A stretch of 64,000 nucleotides of DNA from Clostridium cavendishii DSM 21758 (GTDB lineage: Bacteria > Bacillota > Clostridia > Clostridiales > Clostridiaceae), in NCBI RefSeq assembly GCF_900141845.1, contig NZ_FQZB01000024.1, positions 3,845 through 67,844 of the forward strand, read 5' to 3'. The notes under the pieces were generated by a model, which was given only the letters and a program-made list of their open reading frames with translations, was not told where the DNA came from and made no database searches. Positions 43,483-52,842 of this stretch are shown here, piece after piece. The translations under genes and the position numbers were made by a program. Numbering within the stretch: position 1 is the first letter of the stretch; the number at the start of each line of letters is the position of its first letter.

Positions 43483-44658
43483 ATGGTAGTAAATAATATA
43501 GATAAAAAGTATGAGGAATATATTATAAAAGTAAGACGATATCTTCATCAGAATCCAGAATTATCGTGGAAAGAGTATAACACTAGTAGAATGATAGAGA
43601 AAGAGTTAAAGGATATAGGGATAAAAACTGAAAGAATTGGAAATGTTGGAGTTGTAGGAATTATAGAAACAGGAAATGATGGGAATGTAGTAGGCTTAAG
43701 AGCAGATATGGATGCATTACCAATAGAAGAGAAAACAGATGTTGAGTATAAGTCTAAAAATAAATTTATGCATGCTTGCGGGCATGATTGTCATATGGCG
43801 ATGTTGTTAGGAGCTAGTAAGTATATTTTTGATATTAGACACAGTTTAAAAGGTAAAATAAAATTAGTGTTTCAGCCAGCTGAGGAAACAGGTCTAGGAG
43901 CTAAAATTATAATTGATTCTGGGTTTTTAGATGATGTCAAGTATATGTTTGGAATGCATATATGGGGAGAATTAGAAAGTGGAAAATTTAGTTTTGAAAA
44001 GGGTGCAGTAATGGCATCAGCAGATACTATTACAATTAAAATAGATGGAAATGCGAGCCATGGTGCTAGTCCGGAAAATGGAATAGATGCAATTGTTACA
44101 GCTGCAGCTATAATATTAAACATTCAATCTATAGTAAGTAGAAATATAGCTCCAGTAGAGCCAGCAGTCATAACATTAGGAACTATTAATGGTGGAGATA
44201 GAGAAAATATAATTCCTAAATATGTTGAGATTAAAGGGACTGTAAGAACATTTTCAAATGAAGTAAGAAAAAATGTAGAAGATAGATTAAGAAATGTTAT
44301 TGAAAATACAGCAAGAACTTATGGGGCAAAAGCATCTTTAGAATATGTGTATTGTCCACCACCACTTATAAATGATAATGAATTAGTAGATTTAGTTAAT
44401 AATATAGTTACTGATATTTTTGGAAAAGAAGAGCTTACTACGATGGGAAAAATAATGGCATCAGAGGATTTTGCATTTTATGCTGAAAATATTAGGAGTA
44501 TATATGGTTTTTTGGGATGTGGAAGTAAAAATATAGGAAAATATCCCAATCATAGTGATAAATTTGTCGTAGATGAAAAAGTTTTAAACATGGGAGCCAA
44601 TTTATATGTAGAATTTGTGAAAAAAATATTGAAAAGTAATTTACAAATAATTCATTAA
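43483..44658 (+). CDS. M20D-family amidohydrolase (N-acyl-amino acid or aminoacyl amide hydrolase)
   Basis: A 391-residue cytoplasmic metallo-hydrolase. The family motifs are RYLHQNPELSWKEYNTSRMI (about 15), RADMDALPIEEKTDVEYKS (about 73), the metal ligands MHACGHDCHMAMLLGA (about 97) and FQPAEETGLGAKIIIDSG (about 130), MHIWGELESGKF and the dimerisation-domain HGASPENGIDAIVTAA (about 190). Substrates in this family include hippurate, N-acetyl-amino acids, indole-acetyl amino acids and N-acetyl-diaminopimelate, and cannot be separated here. I start at ATG 43483, six bases after AAAGGGTGG; the GTG at 43474 falls inside that site. It is 44 bases upstream of a lipoprotein gene and may be co-transcribed. 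Confidence 0.9.
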   Translation: MVVNNIDKKYEEYIIKVRRYLHQNPELSWKEYNTSRMIEKELKDIGIKTERIGNVGVVGIIETGNDGNVVGLRADMDALPIEEKTDVEYKSKNKFMHACGHDCHMAMLLGASKYIFDIRHSLKGKIKLVFQPAEETGLGAKIIIDSGFLDDVKYMFGMHIWGELESGKFSFEKGAVMASADTITIKIDGNASHGASPENGIDAIVTAAAIILNIQSIVSRNIAPVEPAVITLGTINGGDRENIIPKYVEIKGTVRTFSNEVRKNVEDRLRNVIENTARTYGAKASLEYVYCPPPLINDNELVDLVNNIVTDIFGKEELTTMGKIMASEDFAFYAENIRSIYGFLGCGSKNIGKYPNHSDKFVVDEKVLNMGANLYVEFVKKILKSNLQIIH

Positions 44659-44702
44659 ATGCTATTATATAACTGACTAAATATTTTTAGGGGGGATAAA
44701 AA

Positions 44703-45335
44703 ATGAAGGTCAGAAGGAAAAAATTATTATTAGTACTTGGGGTAACATTTTTATTGGGGGGAAGTATGGTAGCTTGCAAAGAGAAAATAGAAGCTACGCC
44801 AACAGAGACTGCTCAAATTACATTAGACTTTATTTTAAAGGGAGATAAAGCTAAAGTAAGTAAAGTTGGAATAACAGATGAAGATATTAAAAAATTCAAT
44901 GAAGCTTATGATAAAGAGTTTAAAAGTTCATTTAGTAATGAAGTTTCTAAAGGTGGGGTAAATGTAAATAAAGAAGAAGTTGATAAGTTAAATGATTCTT
45001 TTAAAAAAGCTTTAGCTAAGGTAGAATATACAGTTAAAGATGAGAAGATAACAGATAAAACTGCAGAAGTTAATATAGAATTTACACAATTAAATATGGA
45101 AAAAGTTCTAGCTGAAACTGAAAAAGTATATTTAGAAAAAGCAACTACAAATCCACCAAAAACTGAAGAAGAAGGTATGAATATGTTTATGAGTTTATAT
45201 GCTGACGAAATAGCTAAGGCACCATTAGCAACTAAAAAAGTCACAAAAACATTAGAATTCAAACAAAACTCTAAATATTGGGAAATAACTAATGCAGATA
45301 AAATATTAGCAGATGCAATTGATATGGCTAATTAA
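44703..45335 (+). CDS. Lipoprotein, DUF5105-like
   Basis: A 210-residue secreted lipoprotein. The signal peptide has a basic start (MKVRRKK), a hydrophobic core (LLLVLGVTFLLGGSM) and the lipobox MVAC with Cys 25. The mature part has TAQITLDFILKGDKAKVSKV followed by charged helices and a C-terminal beta strand (KKVTKTLEFKQNSKYWEITN). This resembles the DUF5105 clostridial lipoproteins, though I am not certain. It has a strong GGGGGG ribosome binding site and its own terminator. The function is unknown. Confidence 0.8.
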   Translation: MKVRRKKLLLVLGVTFLLGGSMVACKEKIEATPTETAQITLDFILKGDKAKVSKVGITDEDIKKFNEAYDKEFKSSFSNEVSKGGVNVNKEEVDKLNDSFKKALAKVEYTVKDEKITDKTAEVNIEFTQLNMEKVLAETEKVYLEKATTNPPKTEEEGMNMFMSLYADEIAKAPLATKKVTKTLEFKQNSKYWEITNADKILADAIDMAN

Positions 45336-45345
45336 TTAAATAGAT

Positions 45346-45386
45346 GGGTAAACTAAATTTATAAAGTTTAGTTTGCCTATTTTTTA
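45346..45386 (+). terminator. Terminator after the lipoprotein gene
   Basis: GGTAAACTAAA and TTTAGTTTGCC are perfect complements with a T-run after CCTA. Confidence 0.85.
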
Positions 45387-45604
45387 TTTTCTTGTTTTTT
45401 AAAAGTGAATTATTAGTAGATAAATTGGCAAAATTAAAGCTTTATTTATTAAATACAAGTTTTAAATAGAAAGATTTGTTTATTAAGAAAATCTTAATTT
45501 TTAAACAACTATTCTTAAATATATCTTATATATTTTATATTTTGTTGAAAAAAGGATTTCTTTAAATTATTATAAGTGTAAGATGGTAGCTTGGAGGAGA
45601 ATAT

Positions 45605-46669
45605 ATGGAGTATTTAATTAACTTGTTTAAAAAAGATTTTATGAAAAGAATAGTCGTTTTTGTAGTTCTAGGAATAATTATTTGGTTTCTAAAACCAGTT
45701 ATAAATATGTTGCTTTTAACTTTTATATTTATATATATAAGTAACACAATAGAAAATTTTATAATAAATAAAACATCTAAATATATTAAAATCAAAGATC
45801 AGATATTAACTTTGGTTTTATATATTTTAATGTTTTTCTTTCTTGCGTTTTTGATATATAGATATATACCATTATTAGTTTCTCAAAGTATAGAAATGCT
45901 AAGCAAAGTATCAAACATAAAAATAAATATAGATCGTACAGATGATCCTTTATTAAATCATATGCAGAGAGTTATAGGACAAATAGATATAAAAGGTTAT
46001 ACTAAGGATAGTCTAAATACACTATTAACATTCGCAACACATGTAGGAAAGGGTAGTATCAATGTATTTATGGCATTCATGTTAAGCATGTTTTTTATGC
46101 TTGAAAAACGTAAAATTAAAATTTTTGCTGATAAATTTAAAGAAAGTAAAATAAGTGGTATGTGGGTTTATGTAAGAGAGTTTGGAAATAGTTTTTTAAA
46201 TTCTTTTGGAAAGGTTATGCAAGCTCAAATATTGATAGCCTTTGTAAATAGCATATTATCAATTATAATATTATGGTTTATGGGCTTCCCTCAATTGGTA
46301 GCACTTTGGGCGATGATATTTGTATTAAGTTTAATACCAGTTGCAGGAGTTATAATATCACTTATACCATTATCTTTAATAGGGTATCAGATAGGTGGAG
46401 TAAGAGATATAGTCTGGGTAATTGGACTTGTAATAGTTCTTCATGGATTTGAAAGTTATGTTTTAAATCCTAAGTTCATGTCAGATAAAACAGAATTGCC
46501 TATATTTCTTACATTTATTGTGCTTATAGTTTCAGAGCAACTTTTAGGAGTATGGGGACTTTTAATAGGGATTCCACTATTCATATTTATATTAGATTTT
46601 CTTGGGGTAAAATTTACCTCTAGTGATTTTAAAAAAAAGGTTAATAAAGAAAAAGATGAAGAATCTTAA
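45605..46669 (+). CDS. AI-2E family membrane transporter
   Basis: A 354-residue protein with about eight membrane helices. The family hallmarks are the N-terminal pair (RIVVFVVLGIIIWFLKPVIN), a soluble amphipathic stretch (about 100-140), MAFMLSMFFMLEKRKI and the C-terminal GVIISLIPLSLIGYQIGGVR and GLVIVLHGFESYVLNPKFMS. Members were named for autoinducer-2 export, but others carry out Na+/H+ antiport or unknown export, so the substrate is open. GGAGG precedes the ATG. It is a single-gene unit ended by a strong hairpin. Confidence 0.9.
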   Translation: MEYLINLFKKDFMKRIVVFVVLGIIIWFLKPVINMLLLTFIFIYISNTIENFIINKTSKYIKIKDQILTLVLYILMFFFLAFLIYRYIPLLVSQSIEMLSKVSNIKINIDRTDDPLLNHMQRVIGQIDIKGYTKDSLNTLLTFATHVGKGSINVFMAFMLSMFFMLEKRKIKIFADKFKESKISGMWVYVREFGNSFLNSFGKVMQAQILIAFVNSILSIIILWFMGFPQLVALWAMIFVLSLIPVAGVIISLIPLSLIGYQIGGVRDIVWVIGLVIVLHGFESYVLNPKFMSDKTELPIFLTFIVLIVSEQLLGVWGLLIGIPLFIFILDFLGVKFTSSDFKKKVNKEKDEES

Positions 46670-46676
46670 TTTGTAT

Positions 46677-46716
46677 AAGAGTTCTTGCAAAGTTTGGTTG
46701 TAAGAACTCTTTTTAT
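46677..46716 (+). terminator. Terminator after the AI-2E family gene
   Basis: AAGAGTTCTTGCAA and TTGTAAGAACTCTT pair over about 13 positions, followed by TTTTTAT. Confidence 0.85.
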
Positions 46717-47044
46717 ATACAATTTTATATATGTATGTCCTAATATGCTTTTTACAAAATACATATTATATTTATTTTGTGTTTAACACATGTATTAGTA
46801 TAAATGTAGATTTTAAATTTTAAAAAATATATATAAATAATTAAAATTTTAGAAATATAGTATACATAAACAAGTTTTTGAAAAATATATTTTTTTATAG
46901 TTATTTTTGTATTAATTATTTAAAAATAAAAAAGTTTAATTATAAATATGTTGAAAAAATAAAAATAATATAGAGAAAAAAGTCGAATTAACGATAATTA
47001 ATATATAGTTTAAAATAATTTGTATTCATAATAAGGTGGTGCTT
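46717..47044. other. AT-rich leader region before the GGDEF/HD-GYP gene
   Basis: About 330 bases, nearly all A and T. I looked for a c-di-GMP riboswitch, which would fit the downstream gene, and saw no aptamer core. AAGGTGGTG at its end is the ribosome binding site. Confidence 0.4.
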
Positions 47045-49084
47045 ATGAGTGTTAAGATAAAAATCATATTGATATCTTTTATAAGTTGTATATTAATAAT
47101 AGTTTTGACTTCTAGTATATTTAATTTTATTATTTCAGGATATATCGATAAATTAGAAAATAATAATATAGAAGATTCTTTTGAAATATTAAATTCTATA
47201 ATAAATAAAGAAGAAAATAATATGGGGAAAATAGCCATTGATTGGGCTCAATGGGATGAAACTTATAATTTTTTGGCAGATAAAAATAGTAATTTTATAA
47301 AAAATAATTTTAACAATAATACTATTAAAGAACTTAACTTGAATTTTATGATATTTACAGATACTAAAGGTGATATAGTTTATAGCGAAAATTATGATTT
47401 ACCAAATGAAAAAATAAATTTATTAACAAAAAAATTGAATGAATATATAAGAAAATTAGGAGAGTTTAAAAATAATTCTCAAATATATTCTGGTATAGTG
47501 CTTATTGATAAAAAATTATTAATTGTTACAGCCGCTCCAATAACAACATCTAACACAAAATTAAAGAATAATGGAATATTAATAATTGCAAAACAGGTGG
47601 ATAAGGAATTATTAGATTATATTAATAAAGTTACTAAAGCTCAGCTTAGTTTTCAAGAAATAATAGATTCAAAACAAACTAATACTTTTATATCAGTTAA
47701 TAAGAATAATAGTTACATCATAGCAAGTAAACCATTAGAAGATATAATAGGGGATTGTAATATACTTTCAGTACTTTCTATAAAACGGGATACAAATTTT
47801 GAAAAACTATATTATTTTAAAGTTTTTATAATTATATTTTCATTAACGGTAACTGTGGTTATAGCTATGGAGGTTTTTATTAAGGATAAACTAATATTAA
47901 AACGTCTTAGAAGACTTTATGAATTTATTGATGATGTTGCAATAACAAAGGATACAACTGCTCGTGTAGAAATATCTGGTAAAGATGAAATTTATGAGAT
48001 AGGTAATGTTACGAATAAAATGTTAGCAGAATTAGATTCTCTTTATAAAGAAATTTTGTTTTTGAGTTACTCAGATAAATTAACTGGCTTGAGAAATAGA
48101 GCGTATATTGAAAAATGCTTTAACGAGCTAGATGCTGAAAATAATATTAATTATGCAATAATAATGGGAGATTTAAATGGATTAAAGTTTACGAATGATA
48201 CTTTTGGGCATATTGAAGGTGATAGGCTACTTTATACAATGGCAAATATATTTAAGAGAACTTGCTCAGAAGATGATATTGTTGCTAGATGGGGAGGAGA
48301 TGAATTTATGATATTAATTGTAAATAAAGATTCTTCATATGTAACAAATTTAATTGAAAATATTAAGAATGAATGTTTAAAAGTTGATGATTTTACGTTT
48401 AACCTTAGTATAGCATTAGGAAGTGTAGAAAAAAGTGAAGTTAAAGATTCAAGTATAGAAGTAGCATTGGGATTAGCAGAAGAGAGAATGTATAGAAATA
48501 AACTTATTGAAACACGAAGTGCAAGTAACTCTACTATTAGTTCTTTGTTAAAGACTTTAAATGAAAATCATAGTGAAACTGAAGAACATACTCAAAGAAT
48601 TAAAAAACTAAGTTTAAAATTAGGTAAAAAACTTGGTTTATCACAAGATAAATTAGATGAATTAGAGTTATTAAGTATACTTCATGATATTGGAAAAATA
48701 GGAATCCCTGGAAATATATTAATGAAAAAGGGAAAGTTGACGGAAGAAGAATGGGAGATAATGAAGGAGCATACTGCAATCGGATATAGAATTGCTAAAG
48801 CAGCACCAAGACTTGCCCATGTTGCTGATGAAATACTTTGTCATCATGAAAGGTTCGATGGAACAGGGTATACTAAGGGGCTTAAAGGAGAAGAAATACC
48901 TCTTCTATCCAGGATTATAAATATTGTAGATTCTTTCGATGTTATGACAAATAATAGATGTTATAAAAAAGCTACTACCATTGAAAATGCTATTGAAGAA
49001 TTAAAAAGATGTTCAGGAACACAGTTTGATCCAGCGCTTGTAAAGGTATTTATTGATCTTCTAATTGAAGAAAACTTTATTTAG
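47045..49084 (+). CDS. CHASE4-GGDEF-HD-GYP membrane protein for c-di-GMP turnover
   Basis: A 679-residue protein. Helix 1 (about 7-27) and helix 2 (about 258-277) enclose a CHASE4-type sensor (KIAIDWAQWDETYNFLAD, about 61-78). A HAMP-like linker leads to a GGDEF domain with an intact active site (ARWGGDEFMILI, about 416) but no RxxD inhibitory site at the usual place. The HD-GYP domain follows: EEHTQRIKKLSLKLG, ILHDIGKIGIPGNILMKKG (about 546-564), CHHERFDGTGYTKGLKG (about 599). It may both make and break c-di-GMP, with direction set by the outside signal. I start at ATG 47045 behind AAGGTGGTG; GTG 47036 overlaps that site. Confidence 0.92.
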   Translation: MSVKIKIILISFISCILIIVLTSSIFNFIISGYIDKLENNNIEDSFEILNSIINKEENNMGKIAIDWAQWDETYNFLADKNSNFIKNNFNNNTIKELNLNFMIFTDTKGDIVYSENYDLPNEKINLLTKKLNEYIRKLGEFKNNSQIYSGIVLIDKKLLIVTAAPITTSNTKLKNNGILIIAKQVDKELLDYINKVTKAQLSFQEIIDSKQTNTFISVNKNNSYIIASKPLEDIIGDCNILSVLSIKRDTNFEKLYYFKVFIIIFSLTVTVVIAMEVFIKDKLILKRLRRLYEFIDDVAITKDTTARVEISGKDEIYEIGNVTNKMLAELDSLYKEILFLSYSDKLTGLRNRAYIEKCFNELDAENNINYAIIMGDLNGLKFTNDTFGHIEGDRLLYTMANIFKRTCSEDDIVARWGGDEFMILIVNKDSSYVTNLIENIKNECLKVDDFTFNLSIALGSVEKSEVKDSSIEVALGLAEERMYRNKLIETRSASNSTISSLLKTLNENHSETEEHTQRIKKLSLKLGKKLGLSQDKLDELELLSILHDIGKIGIPGNILMKKGKLTEEEWEIMKEHTAIGYRIAKAAPRLAHVADEILCHHERFDGTGYTKGLKGEEIPLLSRIINIVDSFDVMTNNRCYKKATTIENAIEELKRCSGTQFDPALVKVFIDLLIEENFI

Positions 49085-49217
49085 TATATTAGTTAAGCAA
49101 TAAAGTCTAACTTTAATATAAATTTCAGAGATATAGAAAAAATTTTAAGGAAGGACTTTATATTTGTAGTTATTAAAAAAATGTAGAATGAGTGGCGGGC
49201 TTTTAGGACATTAAAAT

Positions 49218-49262
49218 AATATCCGTAGGTTAAAAATTAAAACCTACGGATATTGCTTTTGT
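49218..49262 (+). terminator. Terminator after the GGDEF/HD-GYP gene
   Basis: Perfect 14-bp arms AATATCCGTAGGTT and AACCTACGGATATT, then GCTTTT. Confidence 0.82.
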
Positions 49263-49279
49263 AAAGGAGAACTATAAAG

Positions 49280-49729
49280 TTATTTTTTTATAGTTTTATA
49301 TATGAATTCTCCAGTATAGTCAGAAGCGAAGCCTATAATAGCTCCACATATAAGTGAAGGAATAACTATTTTAAAGTCTCCATTAACTCCGAAGGTAGAA
49401 CAGGCACCTAGAAATGCTCCTGGTATAAAATCAAGAGCTTTGAACCTTGCTTGATAGCACATAACAAAAGAAAATATTCCTGTAAATATATAACCTATAT
49501 TAAATGGTAGCGCTTTCGTAGAAAAGAATATTATACATACAGCCCAAAAGACTCCAGTTATATTTGCAAATAAACTTTTTTTAAAACCAATTCTTTTTCC
49601 TCCAGAAGCAAAGTAGCTTGTACAACCTATAAAGCCTACCCAAGTTATAAGTCCAATTTTAACACTTAAAAATCCCCATAAGCCAGAATAAATACCAACT
49701 GAAATAGCAATTAACGTAAATAAGTCCAT
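49280..49729 (-). CDS. DUF1097-family membrane protein
   Basis: A 149-residue protein with about four or five membrane helices, beginning LFTLIAISVGIYSGLWGFLS and containing the family-like TWVGFIGCTSYFASGGKRIG (about 30), YQARFKALDFIPGAFLGACS (about 92) and a C-terminal IVIPSLICGAIIGFASDY. DUF1097 proteins (E. coli YcdZ type) have no established function and are sometimes treated as small transporters. AAAGGAG precedes the ATG. It is transcribed toward the GGDEF/HD-GYP gene and stands alone; GH35 upstream has its own terminator. Confidence 0.82.
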   Translation of the reverse strand: MDLFTLIAISVGIYSGLWGFLSVKIGLITWVGFIGCTSYFASGGKRIGFKKSLFANITGVFWAVCIIFFSTKALPFNIGYIFTGIFSFVMCYQARFKALDFIPGAFLGACSTFGVNGDFKIVIPSLICGAIIGFASDYTGEFIYKTIKK

Positions 49730-49932
49730 TGTGTAAGTCTCCTTTTTAAAATTTATCGTGTTATTGTATATAGATATTTTAAAGGTTTACAAATGGTATT
49801 TCAATAGTATTTTTTAGATATATAAGTTCTAATTAACTTTATACATTTAGATTATTCAAAATTGTAGACTGCTCTAAAAGTTTTGAATGTAGATTATTTA
49901 TTAGAACCTATATATATTGTTTAAATAAAATA

Positions 49933-49971
49933 AAAACTATAGGCATATAAAAGATACATACCTATAGTTTT
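49933..49971 (-). terminator. Terminator after the GH35 gene
   Basis: On the minus strand AAAACTATAGG and CCTATAGTTTT (perfect 11-bp arms) are followed by T-rich sequence. Confidence 0.75.
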
Positions 49972-49980
49972 GCTGTTTTT

Positions 49981-51744
49981 TTATTTGGAGTATGAAGGTG
50001 TGTCTTGAAGCTTAATAATATCTGCATATTTACCTTCAGTTTCAAATATAATTATTTTATTTTCACCTTTCTTTAGTAAAGGTGCTGGTATATAAAGATA
50101 ATTAACAGGTCCTATTTCCCAAAAACGACCTAAGTTAAAGTTGTTTATAAATGCTGAGCCTTTACCAAAGCCTTCTAAGTTAAGGAAGGTATCACCCATA
50201 TTATCTTCAGAAATATTAAAAGTATATTCATAAAAAGCAGGTGTATTTTCTTTATAGCCTAAAGAAAAATCAATATTTTCTATATTATTAAGTTCTAAGG
50301 AATAATGATTCCATCCGCTATGATAGTGAATATCTACCATAACGCCATCTTTAATTCCTTTTCTTTGTGAAGTTGATACAAGTTTTGCTCCGTAGTTTAT
50401 TCTTCCTACATTTTCAACTAATATGTCAACTATGTTATCATTTTCTTTATCTAGGGAAATAGGAATATTTTCTCCAAGTGTAGTTTGATATTGAGTAGTT
50501 ATATGATTTTGGTTTACAAAAAGTTGAACTCTATCATCAGCAGAGACTATTTTGAATTTTTCTAAATCCCTCTTTTTACCTAGGTTAGATCTATATAAAA
50601 TATAACCATAATTTTGATCAAGTTTTTCCATGTTTAAAGTGTTTTCTGAATAAACAGGTTTAGATAAAGTATCAAGGGTATTAAATAAGGAAACTTTTCT
50701 AGTAAGTTTAACTTCCCCTAAATTCACTTTTTTAATAGTTGTTGAGAATTGAACTTCAGGAATTTCTCTATATTTAGAAATAACACTTTTAAAACCTTCA
50801 TATTTTGAAGTTATATCTCCCCATTCAGTAAGTAAAGCATCATAATCATAAGAAGTAGTTTGTGGATCTATTTCTCCGTGTAAGCTGCAGCCATTCATAA
50901 ATCCGAAGTTAGTTCCGCCATGATACATATATACATTAGCATGTCCTAGTTTTAATAAATCATCAAATTCTTTAGTAGCATCTTCGGGATCTCTTCTTTT
51001 ATGTTCTCCGCCCCAGTTATCAAACCAACCTATCCAGAATTCCATACACATAAGAGGACCTTTTTTTATAAACTCTTTAAGGTTTCCCATTTGTTCTATC
51101 GAACGAGATCCAAAATTTGCTGTAGGGAATACTCCCTCATTCATTATAGTTCCTGCTTCTAAAGCTTCTTCCCAAGCTCCATCAGATGTGAATAGAGGGA
51201 CTGTAGTACCATGTTTGATCATTAGATCTTTAATTGTCTTAAGATATGTTTTTGAATTGCCAAAAGAGCCATATTCATTTTCAACCTGCATCATAATCAC
51301 TGGTCCACCATTAGTTATTTGAAGTGGAGCTATATGCTTAAATAATTCTGCGTAGTAATCATCTACAGCCTTTAAATAACCTTCATGATTACTTCTAACT
51401 CTCATAGTGTCATCTTTTAAAAGCCAAGCTGGAAGTCCTCCAAATTCCCATTCTGCGCAAATATATGGAGATGGTCTAAGAATTACTAAAAAACCTAATT
51501 CTTCAGCAAGCTTAACGAATTTTACAACATCTTTAGAACCGGTAAAATCAAATTCTCCTTTTTTAGGTTCATGTATGTTCCAAGGAATATAAGTTTCAAC
51601 TGTATTACAACCTAAAGTTTTAAGCTTTTCGAGTCTATCTCTCCAATATTCAGGAACTACCCTAAAGTAATGTAGTGCTCCGGAAATTATTTTGATTTTA
51701 TCTTCATTAATGTAAAAATCATCTTTAATTTCAAATTTACCCAT
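49981..51744 (-). CDS. GH35 beta-galactosidase
   Basis: A 587-residue cytoplasmic glycosidase without signal peptide. The barrel starts IISGALHYFRVVPEYWRDRL (about 19), then GCNTVETYIPWNIHEPKKGE and LVILRPSPYICAEWEFGGLP. The acid/base Glu is in IMMQVENEYGSFG (about 150) and the nucleophile Glu in LMCMEFWIGWFDNWGG (about 228). C-terminal jelly-roll domains include FLNLEGFGKGSAFINNFNLG and GRFWEIGPVNYLYIPAP. It removes terminal beta-galactose from imported oligosaccharides, possibly host-glycan derived. I start at ATG 51744 since GAGG lies 9 bases upstream; the ATG at 51759 overlaps that site. It follows the LUD gene by about 100 bp on the same strand. Confidence 0.94.
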   Translation of the reverse strand: MGKFEIKDDFYINEDKIKIISGALHYFRVVPEYWRDRLEKLKTLGCNTVETYIPWNIHEPKKGEFDFTGSKDVVKFVKLAEELGFLVILRPSPYICAEWEFGGLPAWLLKDDTMRVRSNHEGYLKAVDDYYAELFKHIAPLQITNGGPVIMMQVENEYGSFGNSKTYLKTIKDLMIKHGTTVPLFTSDGAWEEALEAGTIMNEGVFPTANFGSRSIEQMGNLKEFIKKGPLMCMEFWIGWFDNWGGEHKRRDPEDATKEFDDLLKLGHANVYMYHGGTNFGFMNGCSLHGEIDPQTTSYDYDALLTEWGDITSKYEGFKSVISKYREIPEVQFSTTIKKVNLGEVKLTRKVSLFNTLDTLSKPVYSENTLNMEKLDQNYGYILYRSNLGKKRDLEKFKIVSADDRVQLFVNQNHITTQYQTTLGENIPISLDKENDNIVDILVENVGRINYGAKLVSTSQRKGIKDGVMVDIHYHSGWNHYSLELNNIENIDFSLGYKENTPAFYEYTFNISEDNMGDTFLNLEGFGKGSAFINNFNLGRFWEIGPVNYLYIPAPLLKKGENKIIIFETEGKYADIIKLQDTPSYSK

Positions 51745-51843
51745 ATTTAAATACCTCATTTCATTATATTTTGTCAGTACAAGATGTACTGTTTTTTTCT
51801 AGTCAATCATATCTGTTTTCTACGATTGTCTCTTGTATATTTA

Positions 51844-52482
51844 TCAATAGCCTATTTCATCTCCGATGACTATTACAGTTATTCTACCATCAAATTTACC
51901 ACCTTGTTTAACTATTGATACATAGTTACAAACTCTATCCTTAACATTACAGTCTTCACATATGCCAGTATTTGCACAAGGTGTTTTGTGTCTTATTCTT
52001 TTAGCATTCATAATAGCAACATTTTCAATTCTTTCCATAGCTGCATCTAAATCTTTAACTACTTTGTTGGCGCCAGTTACAATGATTACTTTTTTAGGGC
52101 CAAATATAATTCCAGCAGCTCTATTTCCTGAGCAGTCCATATTTACTAATTCACCTTTTTTTGTAATAGCATTTGTACTAGTTATTAAAAAATCTGCAAT
52201 CATTGACTGTCTCATTATTTCAACTATTTCTGGAAAAGGTAGGTTTTGATATCTGTCATATAGCTTATAGTCTCCATCTCTAAAGTGAGGAATTATATCC
52301 ATTTCATTTAGTGTGACAGAACCTCCTAAAGCTATACTTGAACCATTTGGTATCATAGAAAGTAAAGTTTCCTTTGCTTCATCTAAAGTATTCACATAAA
52401 TAGCATTATAATTCTTGTTATTTAATATATCGACTATTTCTTTGCCATCACATTGAAGTTTCCATTTTTTTATATCATTCAT
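51844..52482 (-). CDS. LUD-domain protein (LutC/YkgG-like)
   Basis: A 212-residue protein of the LUD (DUF162) family. The characteristic parts are ALGGSVTLNEMDIIPHFRDG (about 56), TSTNAITKKGELVNMDCSGN (about 105) and GPKKVIIVTGANKVVKDLDA (about 127). A Cys-rich tail CANTGICEDCNVKDRVC (about 168) suggests metal binding, which is common in the stand-alone clostridial members. LutC takes part in lactate oxidation, but no lutA or lutB is here, so lactate use is not implied. AAGGA precedes the ATG. It is the first gene of a minus-strand pair with the GH35 gene. Confidence 0.88.
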   Translation of the reverse strand: MNDIKKWKLQCDGKEIVDILNNKNYNAIYVNTLDEAKETLLSMIPNGSSIALGGSVTLNEMDIIPHFRDGDYKLYDRYQNLPFPEIVEIMRQSMIADFLITSTNAITKKGELVNMDCSGNRAAGIIFGPKKVIIVTGANKVVKDLDAAMERIENVAIMNAKRIRHKTPCANTGICEDCNVKDRVCNYVSIVKQGGKFDGRITVIVIGDEIGY

Positions 52483-52617
52483 ATTAATTATCCTTTCATT
52501 AATTTATTTAGTTATATTTATATAGTAGCAATATTTATGCCAATAGTTAGTGTCATAAATCTTTTGAAAAAAATGTGTTAAATGTAAATTTGGTTGCAAA
52601 AATTAAGGGGGAAATAA

Positions 52618-52656
52618 TTAGTGTAATAGTTTTTTTAAATAAATTTATTACACTAA
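52618..52656. promoter_or_regulatory. Inverted repeat TTAGTGTAATA upstream of the sigma-54 activator gene
   Basis: TTAGTGTAATA (52618-52628) and TATTACACTAA (52646-52656) are perfect complements 17 bases apart, with no T-run, so an operator rather than a terminator. Its half-site TTAGTGT is also the core of the palindrome at 62956. Nothing else clear is seen in the rest of the 52483-52842 gap. Confidence 0.45.
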
Positions 52657-52842
52657 ATTAATAGTAAGTTAATTTAAGCTCTTAAAAAATTTAAATTTAT
52701 CATTAATATATATAAAAAATATTTATTTTGCAAAAAAGATAAATAAATTAGAATTTATTGTAGAAATAAATTATAATTAGTTCATGAAACGTTTACTTTA
52801 ATTAAAGAAACATTTGATAAAAAAATTTGGGGGATAAAAAAT

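Noticed and set aside
46717..47044. Possible c-di-GMP riboswitch before the GGDEF/HD-GYP gene
   Set aside because: The stretch is almost pure A and T with no aptamer core or paired helices of the known classes.
52784..52797. CcpA (cre) site TGAAACGTTTACT before the LevR-type gene
   Set aside because: It is one base short of the usual 14-base cre pattern and has imperfect symmetry, so I do not call it.
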